DNA from: Beroe ovata
Taxonomy: Eukaryota; Ctenophora; Nuda; Beroida; Beroidae
Length of the DNA: 64,000 nucleotides
Assembly: GCA_946803715.1 (NCBI GenBank)
Contig: CAMPET010000036.1
Coordinates: 311,701-375,700 of the forward strand
Direction of reading: 5' to 3'
How positions within the stretch are numbered: the first letter of the stretch is position 1; the number at the start of each line of letters is the position of its first letter. Positions 1 through 11,600 of this stretch are shown one piece after another. A program made the translations under genes and the position numbers. The notes beneath the pieces are model-generated. The model was not told the origin of the DNA. It saw nothing but the letters and a program-made list of their open reading frames with translations, and ran no database searches.

Positions 1-29
1 ACACACACACACACACACACACACACACA
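1..29. repeat. (AC)n microsatellite at left edge
   Basis: The window opens inside an uninterrupted AC dinucleotide run. Its full length is unknown because it continues off the left edge. Confidence 0.95.
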
Positions 30-420
30 GCTGATTACTTCTGTGAACCCTGTGTTTGAACCATGAACAGCACTAGCGCGTATAGTATTGATCATGTGTC
101 TAAAGTATTGATCATGTGTCCGCATATAGTTCAGAGGAGGGAGAGTGTGCCAATGTGCTATTGTCAAATATCAAATATATTGAGTGAGTGCTGACTACAC
201 AGAGGATAATAGACATTCGATGAAGTATGAACTACAATATGAACAAAGCCACTGTCTGGTGATATGAATGGCAGTTCATGACAGTCTGATTAATCAGTTT
301 CATGCCAATATCACCTCATCCCTGAATTGTGAATGTCTTACGAAAGTACTATGTAGTGTTGTTTTCGTAGTATAAGACGTAAGTTTTGGTACTTACTGAT
401 CACTGACATGACTATTGTAC

Positions 421-656
421 CTTCTGTGTGTTTGCGTGGGTCTGTGTGTGTTCGTGTGTGTGTGTGTGTGTACGTGTGTGTGNTCATGCTGGTCTAGAGC
501 TGCTTATCGACAGTGAGAGTTGATAGTACGAGACGTAGTCGCCAGACATCAACATAACAAGTCCATCTAGAGGTGTCTACTTTAGTTTGTTATCTCAACG
601 CGTGTATGTGTTTTTATGCGTGTGTGTGTGTGTGTGCATGTGTGTGCGTGTGTGTA
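421..656. repeat. Two (TG)n-rich tracts with a single N
   Basis: Imperfect TG repeats occur at about 421-482 and 601-656, with an ambiguous base at 482. They lie just upstream of the first visible receptor exon (700). No first transmembrane exon was recognised between 30 and 699. Confidence 0.85.
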
Positions 657-699
657 ATTACTGAATGTTTTACTTCAACTAATTGCACCTCATTTCCAG

Positions 700-3600
700 A
701 TCTACCTACTAGTCAGACTCAGGAATGAGCAATCCGTCACGACTGTCTTTACCCTGAGTCTTTGCCTGGTAGATATCATCATGGGATCGATGGGGATCCC
801 CTTCTCAGCAATCGCTATGTCACAGCAACGCAGATGGGTCTTTGGAACCGTGAGTTTTTGTTCCCTGTGATGGTTTGATGCTTCATTGATAGGAAAGAAT
901 CGCATATCCTTCCTTATTAGCGTTCAATGTTCATGATTATTTATTGGACATTGCCAGTTTTTTCAACACTATAGTACAGGAGGGTGTGTCAAAAATAAGT
1001 GGACAAAAGCAAACATCCACATCTGTATGCTCTACAAAAACTTGCATATCTCCGAAATTGCTTGAGATAACTTGATGTAATTTTCAGGATTTGTTCTAGA
1101 ATGATTGAGCATTTTTGTGATGAAGTCTGCATTCATTTTTGAGGCTCAGATCGTGTATTGTCGATGAATGAGGTTAAGTTGTAAACATCAGTTCTGTATT
1201 TTGTTCATTCCGTCGACATTTTGAGGTAGATACTTGAAATTTTTTTGAGCAAGTAGGTGTTAGACGTTAGTGATTTCTATCGACACTTACAAATTTCATC
1301 CGGAAACTCTGAGCAGAAGCTGAGATATGGACGTTTACTTTTGTCCACTTTTTGACACACCCTGTATAGTAATTGTTCGTACAAAAGTGTCCATAAGACC
1401 ACAATTTTCAGTCTCGAGAATCTCGAATAGCAAGCATTGAGTGTTGAGATTTCCCTTGAAGAGGCTTGCTATAGTCTGCATCATACAACAGTCAAATCCT
1501 TGGCATGAAGTCGCATTTTATAATGATTCGAATTCCAAAATCCGTATGTTAATTTTATTGTCCTTTGGGCCGCAACATGTCACACGATCATGCATCATGA
1601 TTTGGCCTCTGGGTGTCTTTGTCCGCGAATAATGAGGATTATGGGGAAATTAGTCAAAAAACTGGTCGTGGCGTGAATTAATAAGCTTATTGAAAAATCA
1701 AATTCACAAATCTCAGTTGAAGCCATTTAACAAATGCTATTTAACAAATTCAATATGAAACGTTATTCTGTAATAAGTACAGGTGGACAAACCCCCGAAC
1801 TGGCCAGGTCTCATCACTACTTTCTCCGCCTGTCTGTCGTGAAACCATGACAGCCCCTCCTCTAGTCTGCCCCTCCCTGTCACACTTACCCACCCCACTT
1901 CCTGACTCTTGTTCACCCCGATAATCTGAACTTCCCTGATCATCTTACAGAATTTGCTCGAGTGTCTCAGCGGCTTGACAAACAAATTGTTGTTTCGGAA
2001 AGAGAATTCCGTGACAGTGTACCTCCCTGACGAGAGGACAGTTTCTCCGTCATCGGAAAACAGCAGTCCCTCCGCAGTCGGATCTCGGTGCGATATGAAT
2101 ACCCGGAGATCAACCTGTTCCGATGTTAGGATATCGGATGTAGTGAGGAGTCCCGGATTTGGGTGAAATGGTATGATTGTTCCTACACGAATAAAGAGAG
2201 GCATAGTGCCGAGAGGAGCTGAAACAACTCGTTGTATTCCTTCGCCATACACTTTGTCCAGAGAGTGGTAATCACGCCAGGAAGCACCCTGTGGGAAGTA
2301 GCACTTCCGGTTCCTAACACCCTTTTCCAACACAGGACACGCCATAACCCCGCTCCCAACCATAAACTGAGTGTCAATGTCCCGAACATTTGGGTCAAGA
2401 GGAAACTCGAGAACGAGAGGTCTCATCACAGGAAGACCATCCCTTACACTGGCTGTGTAGAATAAAGTGTAAAGATAGAGGATGAGTTGATATCTCACTC
2501 TGAGGGCACGCTGTATCTGAATAGTTTCCTGGGAGCTGAACGATGTTGGGTCCTGGTCAGGGGCCGTGTATCTGTTATGGTTGCGGGACATTGGGTACAG
2601 TGCGCCCACTTCATGCCATCGGACACAGAGCTCCGCATCTGCGGCATGCCGATATCCGCAAATATCGGCTCCTACAAACGGCATTCCAACTAGACCCATC
2701 GTCAAAATGTGGGGGATGGAATGCTGTAGGTGAGCCCAGGTGGACGATATGTCCCCTGTCCAGTGCCCTGCCCATTGTCCACTGCCCAGGAAGGATCCTC
2801 TGCTCACAATTAACCATCGTTTGTACGGGTCTATGGATTTTAGGGCGTGGTGAGTTCTCTGGGTCTGATACCAGGCATATAAATTATGAAGATCGTAGTG
2901 TTCCAATCCGTTAGTGTGTAATGTCGACGGGCATATCGTGTATGAACCGAAATTAACATTCAGTACATTTTCATACTTCTCTTGGCAATCCCTATCTGCT
3001 ATCCATAATTTCGGTTCATTGAGATCGAGGAAGATACCATGAAAGTGGATGTTAGATTTGAAGTATTCCTTCACAAGTCCAGTCCACCAGCTCTGGGAGT
3101 GTGGCGCCGTGAAGTCTGGGAACGCCACCACTCCGGGGTAATTGACCCCGAGGAGTATCTCACCAGAGACTCCATCACGGAGGAGGAGGTTCTTGTGTCG
3201 TGCTGTACGATAAGCTTTGTGATTCCGGACTGCCGGAAGTAGCCAGCTCAGATTCACGACTACCTTGGTGGGCTTTAGTGCAGTGTTGAGCTGCGTCTTG
3301 TCGAACTGCCGGGACATGGTAAATGGGATCTTCTTGTCCAGAACATCGATATCCAGACCAATGGAGTCCAGGGGGATGGTACTCTTTAATTGTCTACTCT
3401 TCTCTATCACATGACCTGACGAGTTGAATCCCCATCTGGAAAACTGGTATCCTAGTGCCCACATCGGAGGGAAGAATGGTCGGCCGATTCTCTCCGTGTA
3501 GAGTTGTAGAACCTCCTTCAGACTCTCGCCAACAAAGAGGACAAAGTGCAGGACTCCACCCTGAGCCCTGAAAATGGCCGAGGGCCGTTCTGAATCCCTC

Positions 3601-6237
3601 TCTTGCTTCAATTCTATCTTAACAGCATTGCTGTTGATAAGGAGAATCCCAGTAGCGTGTCCAGTGTTTTCCAAGTTGAGAAGAAATGGGTGAGAACCAT
3701 AGAGGTTCTTGCCTTGACCTGGGAAGCGTATGTTGCATATCTCCTAACGAAATACCGAATCATCACTGAATTGAAGTATGCATACTTGGTTGCAGCATCT
3801 GCACTAACCTGTATCATAAATTCCTCTAGCCCACATGGTATGATTTACTCCCATCTGTCTCAACAATGGTCCTGAATCCTCGCCCATGCCATAAGCCCAT
3901 GGGGATGACAGGTATGTTCCTAGCTGTACATATCTTGATGACACCACTATTGGAGCTGCAGTGGTGTCAAGGAGGGATTGTCCGGTGCTCGTTCTAGTCA
4001 CATTTAGGGAGAGGGATGGTATATGCTGTACTCTGACCGAGTATGCTTTGCATTCTGCCTCGCATATGTTATAACCAGACTTCCCTGTGCTGTGATTATT
4101 GAATGATCGCTGGTAATTCACATCACAATTACTGGTCCCTGGTCCGTTGCCCAGAGGGGGTACTTCAAATGATGCGATATCCCGTCTGGAGATTTTCCAC
4201 TCGAAAACTCTCGGGGATCTCGACAACTCCAAGTACTCGAATTGACCAAGGGTTGCGGTCTCTGAACCCAACTGCTGATCGTATGAAAAGTTGTTAAATC
4301 CTAAGTATGGAAGCGGTAGCAGGCAGATGATCAACAAAACAGAGTTCAAGCACATTGAAATATTTTGATGGAAATTGAGGCAGCGACTTGGTGCGATTCG
4401 TCTATTTATACAACAGCAAATATTGATGTAAGGGGATATAGTATCAATCAAATCCTGTCACGACAAAAAGGACACCCTTCAGTGACGAAGCTTCTTAGAA
4501 CTCAATATCTACGTTTATAATAATGTTTCACATATTATATAGTGTTCTCAACTTCCTGTTTCAGGTGATGTGCAACATTTCCGGCTTTTGTGTAAATACC
4601 TGCATTTTCACTTCTCTCTTCAGTATTTGTCTTATAACAGTTAACAGGTAATATTCCTCTCCCCTTCAATTCATTCACTAACTTACTCAGCAGTTAACTC
4701 ACTCAGTCAATCACTCATTCACTCACTCATTCGCTCAGCCGTTCACTCACTACCTTACCCAATCTTTCTCACCCAGCAATTGAAATGTCATTCTCATATC
4801 CCATTCTCATATCTCAGTCCTCATGGCTCACCATTTCAGGTACTTGGCAATGGTATTCCCGATCAGATACCAGCGTAATATGACCATCAGAGTAGCTCAG
4901 GTGGCAGTTTCAGTAGTGTGGATGGCCGGCTCAATCAGATCCACGATACCGTTCTTCTTTGGGAAGAGTTACGAATACTATCAGACAACACTGTGCAGCT
5001 GGTGGGTACTCAGCGTCGCTGATTTCAGCGGTTATCTTGCTCTCGATAATTGGCAAGGCCAAAGTCGAGGGGGGGGGGGGTTGAAGGGGNCTGACAGCTG
5101 TTTATGATTATATAGATTCCATCAGACAGTCCATATACTTAGCATGTCACTTCAGTAATATGGGGGATATGCGAAATGTGGTTTCAATATGCGAAATGTG
5201 GTCTCAATATGCGAAATGTGGTCTCCCTCGCAGGTCGACTCGTGCCGTGTTCCAGGAGGTGGAGCTGCCTGTCTACTACCTGATCATAGTGGTGCCATTC
5301 TGTCTCAGTTTCTCCATCATCCTCTACTGCTCCCTCCACATGGTCGGGTGTTTAGTTCACAGGTATGTTGCAAGAAGTAGGAAATCCTACATTGAACAAA
5401 GTGTACCGCAATGTACCTACATTGAAGCACGTAAAATGAGGCCCCGCCTCCTGGAACAGTCAGGATGTTCCACGTTTTTATCAAGATATTAGATAGGTCA
5501 TAGGTGGCAGTTTAATTCCCTAGATAGATTAAATTGAGGGAGCCTCAATTTGGAAACACTGCACTGATCCTAGGACTATGGTGAAGAGGGACGAGAATAA
5601 ACGGGGAGACAAGGAAAAGGAAGCTGTGATCACAACACTTCTCATCATTGCAGCCTTCATTGTCAGCTACTTCTGCTACTACTTCCTACTCTTCGGTTAT
5701 CTCTTCACTAACTCATTCGAGGTAAGGTGATGAATGGTTTATTAACGGTTTAGAGGGATGTTCTTGTAACCGCACTCATGGAATCCGTTATCCGGGTCAT
5801 GCTAATTGTGTTGACAGTTATATAACCCCCTCCCTTCTTCTGTCCAGAGTTGGTCCAACAAGAGCTACCTCTGCCTGGAGATTATGATGATCATGACGAT
5901 ATACCTCAACTCTCTGTTTAACCCGAGTCTGTACATCCTCCGTAACACCAAGTACAAGAAGGAGCTGTCCCAGATAAAGGGAGAGATGGTCCGAGCTCTG
6001 CACCTCACTCGAGCTACAGATAGGGTGAGGGAGGCTCTACGCGTGAAGAAGCACAGGGTGCGGAGTAGTAACGCATCCACAGTACACTTCACCAAAGCGT
6101 CACTTGTCCTTATGAACAAGGAGGACAGCTGCTGTCGTGACCGTGGGGGAGGGGAGGAGGGTAGACAGGAGAAAGTGTTACCACTGGTGGAGCCCTCGGC
6201 AGCCGCAGCTTACTCATGCAACGGATCAGAAATTTGA
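700..6237 (+). CDS. Class A (rhodopsin-like) GPCR, 5' end outside window
   Basis: Six exons were read from splice sites and frame: 700-849, about 4567-4649 (plus or minus 2 nt), 4840-5001, 5234-5362, 5574-5721 and 5848-6237 (stop). All joins keep phase. The predicted chain covers TM2 to TM7. TM2 carries the conserved Asp (SLCLVD). W-x-F-G then leads into the TM3 Cys (WVFGTVMC). The DRY position reads NRY (ITVNRYLAMVFPIRY). TM5 is in the fourth exon. TM6 reads VSYFCYYF without the usual C-W-x-P. TM7 ends in NPSLY, a variant of NPxxY, followed by a basic cytoplasmic tail of about 95 residues. The TM1 exon is not visible and is probably left of the window. The 3.7 kb intron 850-4566 holds the GH31 gene on the other strand and a mariner-like MITE. 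The ligand class is unknown. Nothing in the visible exons suggests a pseudogene. Confidence 0.85.
977..1364. mobile_element. Mariner-like MITE, 388 bp, TA target duplication
   Basis: The left end reads CAGGAGGGTGTGTCAAAAAT and the right end is its inverted counterpart, ending GACACACCCTG. TA dinucleotides flank both ends (975-976 and 1365-1366), as for Tc1/mariner insertions. There is no transposase reading frame. A shorter relative sits at 11188-11277. It is inserted in the large GPCR intron. Confidence 0.85.
1737..4451 (-). CDS. Secreted glycoside hydrolase family 31 (alpha-glucosidase-like)
   Basis: Two exons: 4451-3809 and 3718-1737, split by a 90 bp intron (donor gttagt, acceptor cccag). 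Together they encode 874 aa. The join restores the family motif GQGKNLYGSHPF at the N-domain/barrel boundary. The hydrophobic stretch after Met33 (MCLNSVLLIICLLPLPYLG) looks like a signal peptide, so translation may start at 4355. The GH31 nucleophile Asp lies in FLDLNEP (about residue 446) and the acid/base Asp in HWTGD (about 537). PFVGADICGY and RWHEVGALYPMSRNHN are also typical of GH31, followed by the beta-sheet C-terminal domains. The length fits lysosomal or secreted alpha-glucosidases without the trefoil repeat of sucrase-isomaltase. The likely role is hydrolysis of alpha-linked glucosides in a digestive or endolysosomal setting. All catalytic residues I could check are present. The whole gene lies antisense within an intron of the GPCR gene at 700-6237. 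Confidence 0.93.
5168..5229. repeat. Three tandem 20-bp units in GPCR intron
   Basis: The unit GCGAAATGTGGTCTCAATAT recurs three times directly upstream of the exon at 5234. The last unit runs into the acceptor region, so repeat-number variation would change the branch point to acceptor distance. Confidence 0.85.
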
Positions 6238-6901
6238 TTCTGGAACTTTTAACAGAAAGTTTTTCGGTAGATAATATAATACCAAATACGATAAATTGCA
6301 ACAGCAATCATGGTATTGGTAAAAGTAAAACTTGATTATCATTAACTTTAAGCAGAATCAAGGGGCTGGCAAGCCCCTCGCGGCATCTGTAGNAACCAAA
6401 TCCTATTTGGTTTTGGAAAAAATATTATAGAAGTTTTTGTCAAGATAGGGAACTCAAACTGTGCTATGTGCGAAGAGTTATAAATCTCAGGCAACTGACA
6501 TGGTATTGGTAATGAAAAGTGTCAAATTTATTTTGACCGAATTTTATCTCTATTGTTCGAAGAAATAACATTGCTATTGAATTGTGCTGCAGCTGCTTAA
6601 TTGTTAATCGTGTTCGGCTAAATTTTATACCGAGAACAGTATTACAATACTTCAATTACATGCTGAATCAGCATTGATACATGATTTACCAGCATTGATA
6701 CATGATTTATCAAGTTATGAGGCTTAATGAATATGGTCATGATTGTGATGTCATGTCCTGCAAGGGCATTAGATTTAGCATTAATTCATCTATAAATATG
6801 CTAATTCTTCGCGTCGAAGAATTTTTCCCTACAGGCACAGCTACTCTCGCCTCGCGCGTTCGCTGGCGCGCGCATATTAAATTTTTTAGGAATTTTATTT
6901 G

Positions 6902-7480
6902 CCTAAATGCCCGCGCCCGATTTTGTTTGACCTCTAATCGCGATCGATCTCTGTCATGTTCTCGCGCCGCGCCTTCATCGGCCGCCGCGATCGCGAGGCC
7001 TTCGCGAATGACTCATTAAATCGATGGATGCGCGCGCAAAAAAGTTAGCCGGATGTTGATTAATTGATTTTTGCCCCTGGTATAGGATTTTGGTTGCGCG
7101 GCGCCGACCGCGACGGTATCAGGAAAAACCGTGTAGGCCAGGCAGATATTGTTCATATTCATATAACAAGTCCACTTTCACATTTCAATTCTTACTTTGC
7201 TTGCTCCAGCTCCGGTAGCAGGTAGCTGTAGGGAAACTTCTAAATTTTTTGAAATTGCATCAAAACCTATTTTTATGTGTGGATACATAATTCAATGAAT
7301 CAAGTGAATGACGAGTGAAATGTCATAATAGAGTTGCCTGAAGGCAAAAATTTTATTTATTTATTCATTTATTAGATACTTTTCAAAAAACTTATCCTCT
7401 GTAAAAAAACCTATCTTTCAACAATCAACTTTCTTGTAATATTTTGATGATTCTGTCTTTGGACACCTGATTAATAATAA
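6902..7480 (+). repeat. Direct duplication, copy A
   Basis: This block begins near ATGCCCGCGCCCGATT and ends near TTGGACACCTGATTAA. It recurs in the same orientation at 7851-8447 with small indels. Both copies contain the unit GGTTGCGCGGCGCCGACCGC and the same 3' AT-rich segment. No open frame is conserved between them. Confidence 0.85.
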
Positions 7481-7850
7481 TAATAATTTAAACTTTTATA
7501 TTATAGTGGCACATCAACTTAAATTAATGCACAGCTGTGCCACGAAAACAACATAATCAAACATAGCGTTGACAGTGCACCTTGCATTCTAAATAAATTA
7601 AAATAAAATAGGATAGATTTATCAAAATCAAAATTTCAAATAAAAAGCACCGTCAGTCAATTGCAAACTTAATATACAGATAGGTAAAAATTTACATTAT
7701 AAGTTGAAAGAGAATTAATTGTCAAAAGCAATCTNTTTGTTAAATGTCAATAACGTTCCCCCTGGCTACTTTTGAATCGGCGCGATTGGATTTCACTTAA
7801 AAACCAGCGCAAAAGTACTAGCAAACGTGCCCTCGCGTACAGGGGGTGTA

Positions 7851-8447
7851 AATGCCCGTGCCCGATTCTATTTGACCTCTAATCGCGATCGCGGCAGCGG
7901 ATCGATCTCTGTCAGATCATGACATCATGTTCTAATCGCGCGCGCGCCTTCATCGGCCGCCGCGAGGCAGCTTCGCGAATGACTCATTGAATCGATGGAT
8001 GCGCGCGCAAAAAAGTTAGCCGGATGTTGATTCTTGCCCCAGGTAGGATTTTGGTTGCGCGGCGCCGACCGCGACGGTATTAGAAAATGCCGTGTAGGCC
8101 AGGCAGATATTGTTCATATTCATATAATAAGTCCACTTTCACATTTCAATTCTTACTTTGCTTGCTCCGGTAGCAGGTAGCTGTAGGGAAACTTCTAAAT
8201 TTTTTGAAATTGCATCAAAACATATTTTTATTTTTAAGTACCCTGTGTGAATACATAATTCAATGAATCAAGTGAATGACGAGTGAAATGTCATAATAGA
8301 GTTGCCTGAAGGCAAAAATTTTATTTATTCATTCATTCATTAGATAATTTTCAAAAAACTTATCCTCTGTAAAAAAAAAACCTATCTTTCAACAATCAAC
8401 TTTCTTGTAATATTTTGATGATTCTGTCTTTGGACACCTGATTAAAG
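7851..8447 (+). repeat. Direct duplication, copy B
   Basis: Second copy of the block at 6902-7480. It differs by a roughly 30-bp insertion near its 5' end, a few substitutions and short indels. The single N at 7734, between the copies, leaves open that the two were brought together by gap closure. Confidence 0.85.
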
Positions 8448-8623
8448 GAGGCGTTTTTTAGAATTGCTGTGAATGTTTCTTTTCAGTGTTTTAGAGAATC
8501 GAGATGGTTAAATCCTATTATCAATTTTTACTCATGAATCATTCACTGATGAATTCAGTTTGCTGTTTGATCAATGTCATGAGTGAGCTATTAAATAGCT
8601 GCAAATTTTACAGCATCAGAAAT

Positions 8624-11600
8624 ATGAATTCTAATTCACAAGCGTACATCCCATATGAGACAGCCCAAAGACATATAAAGAAGGTTTGTAAACCATCATT
8701 GGGTGATAAATGACTTTTTACTAATTACTAGGAATGGATTTAAAGTTTGAGTATGTAACTAAATGAATCAGTAATCACAGGTTTTGGATGATCTACATGA
8801 TGTTCAGAACTTTTACAATACTGCATTGGAAGAAAAATCTGCAAAGATCCAAGAAGAAACACAGGTTTGGGTTCTCACAACTTGGGTTCTTGCAAGTGTT
8901 GGTTGAATGTAAGGATAAGGGGACTCCTTTATTCACTGCCCACTGGATGATCTGACACAACTCTCAATTTGATATAACTCCATGTCTTTACCAAGAATTC
9001 AAACATTTCATGAACTTCATTTGTGGAGCACATTCTTTCCTCATTTTCCCTGCTGGTAGTTGATATTAGTATGTTATGATTTTCTTTCCAGGAAATGTTC
9101 AAAGAAGCTTATGAGATGCTACAATGTCAGTATAAAGAACAAGTGGCATGTGCAAAGACTGTATTTTCTTCTACTTCCAAGACACTCATTGAGTCTCAAA
9201 AATTGAAAGATGATGCTTGGTCATCAAAAGTAAAGGTTAGCATACATTTTGTTCTGATAATAGACTGATCAAGTCACTGTTAAGTAACCTTACAATAAAT
9301 TGAAAAATAAGAATGAGTTCTTCTCCAGGGATTATGAGTAAAGACAGAAATGATAAATGCTTTATCCTGCTAGTTCAGAGGACAAACACCATATTCTCAT
9401 GCTCTTTTCTTGCAGTGTTTAAAGGAGCAGAACCTGAAACTAATGTCAGAAGTCAATCAGTTGATGGATTATTGTGTGAAATTAGCGAAGAAGTGTGATA
9501 ATGAAAAGGTAGTTTATGCTTCTTGAAAGTTGAATGCAATGAAACGGGAAACCTGTACCAAGTCCCTTTTGTTAATAGCATTTAAATGGTATACTGATGA
9601 TTAATGGTAATTTTTAATTCATTGCTTAAATGTTTTACAGGAGAAGGAGATATTTGCATTAAAATCAACATTTCAAGGAAATATGAGGGAGCAAATGGAT
9701 TCCCTCAAGAAAAGAGAAGAAAATATTAAGACTAAATATGAAAGGCAAATAGATTTAATGAGAGCTTTCCACCTGAGAAAACTAGCTCGAATAGATGAGG
9801 AAAACTCTGTGGTATACCTGTTTTCAATCATTTTGATACCACATGAAATGGTTGAATGTAATGGTTGAATCACTTGACACACAGTTAATTTCTTATTTAA
9901 ATTATTCAGGAGCTTGCAAAGGCGATCAGTTCATTGAAGGAAAGTCATGAAAAAAACATTGAAGCTGAAAAATCAAAGATATCCGAGTTTTTGAATACAG
10001 AGATTCAGAAGATAAAAGAACTTCACAAAAATGAACTTGAAAAGTTAGAAAAATGTTCAGATGATAGAACGAAATTGGAGATTGAAGAAACCACAAAAAA
10101 TTTTAAGAATCAGATTGAAGAAATGGAACAGACCTATCATGAAAAGATGAGTAATCTTGAAGCTGAACGAGAGGATATGTTAGATGCTCACCATAAGCAG
10201 CTAAAGCAGGTTAAAATTGATGCTGACAGAGATTTGAAAGATGCTGGAAAGGTTTCACTGAAAAACATGGAGGAATTTGCTCAAGAAAAAGAAATTCAAA
10301 TTAATCAACTGACCACTGAATTTGCTGAAATTAAGAAGGAATTGAGTGAAACAACCGATACATTTGATAGGTATAAAATTGAATCTCTGAAAGAAAAAGA
10401 AGTTCTAATGGAGAAGCACGATCTCGATATAGAAGTTCTGACATCTCAATTAAAATCAATCGAAGTTGATAGGGATAATTCAAAAGAAATATGGAAGAAG
10501 GAAAAAGAAGAAATAGAGTTGGTATACAACAAGAAAATCGAGGGTTTTCAAGAAATCATATCCAACAACGAAGTCGAAATCAAAAGGCATGAAAATGCGC
10601 TGGAAGTCATCAGAAAAGATATGGAGAAGGATATGGAATTATTTGAAGCAGCAAAGGGAGAAGAACTGAAAAAAATATTACAAGCAAATGCAGAAGAGAA
10701 GCAACTATTGATTGAAAAACTTGAATCACTCACCCAGGCGGCTGAATTACGTGTGAGGACATCATTGAGCAAGATGAAATTCCATCAGGATGAGCAGGAA
10801 AAACTAGAGAACAAAAATGAAATGCTTGAAAAGGAAATAAACGTCGTTGAAGATGAGAAAGATGTTGCTCAAGCTGAGTCTCGCATCGAAATACAGGAAA
10901 AAATGTTCGTCTATGATAAATTCATTAATAAATGATAGTTGTCAATTTTGCTATTTGAAGCTTTCTGTATGTGACAATGTTGAATTGTCTGAATTAATCC
11001 AGAATACTGCAGACAACTCTCTGACTCTCAACGGGAACTGACCTTGGCGGAGCTCAAAACTGTGAAAAGTAATCGGAAGTCGTTGGAAATGGTATGTTCA
11101 TTGTTCAGCCTACAGATGATATCTGTCACTTCCGTTAAACGACTGTAATAGTGAAAAGGATTCACTCTGTCGCACAATAGGGATATACAGGGTGTGTCAA
11201 AAAAAGTGGACAAAAGTAAACGTCTATATCTCAGCTTCTGTTAGGAGNTTTTGTCCACTTTTTTTTGACACACCCTGTACTATTACAATATAACATTCAT
11301 TAGGATCTCAGAAGCTCTCGTGGTGTACTGAGTGTTGGATTGGGAAGTGCTTCCCGAGAGAAGATCACGCCGGTTGTCAACAGGGAACATGATGAAGACG
11401 GAGGCGACTGGCAAGTTGACATTTCCGGTGACCGTTCCCCTTCTCGAAAGGAAGTGATTTTGGGTGATGAAGCAGTCCCTAACCCGGAGGTTGGTGTTTT
11501 CTATAAAGGGTGGTATTTTTGGGGAGGGATCAAGTTTTCTTTCCAAATTCGCGACAGCAATTGACCAATGAGAACATGCTTGGTACAAATCAAAACGCTG

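Larger units (their letters stand above)
6238..8503. other. Intergenic region dominated by repeats
   Basis: No supported coding exon was found. The region alternates GC-rich blocks (runs of GCGC, CGATCG) and AT-rich blocks, carries single Ns at 6393 and 7734, and contains the two direct copies described separately. The core GGCGCCGACCG near the middle of each copy resembles the inner part of the MITEs at 23626 and 42163. Confidence 0.7.
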
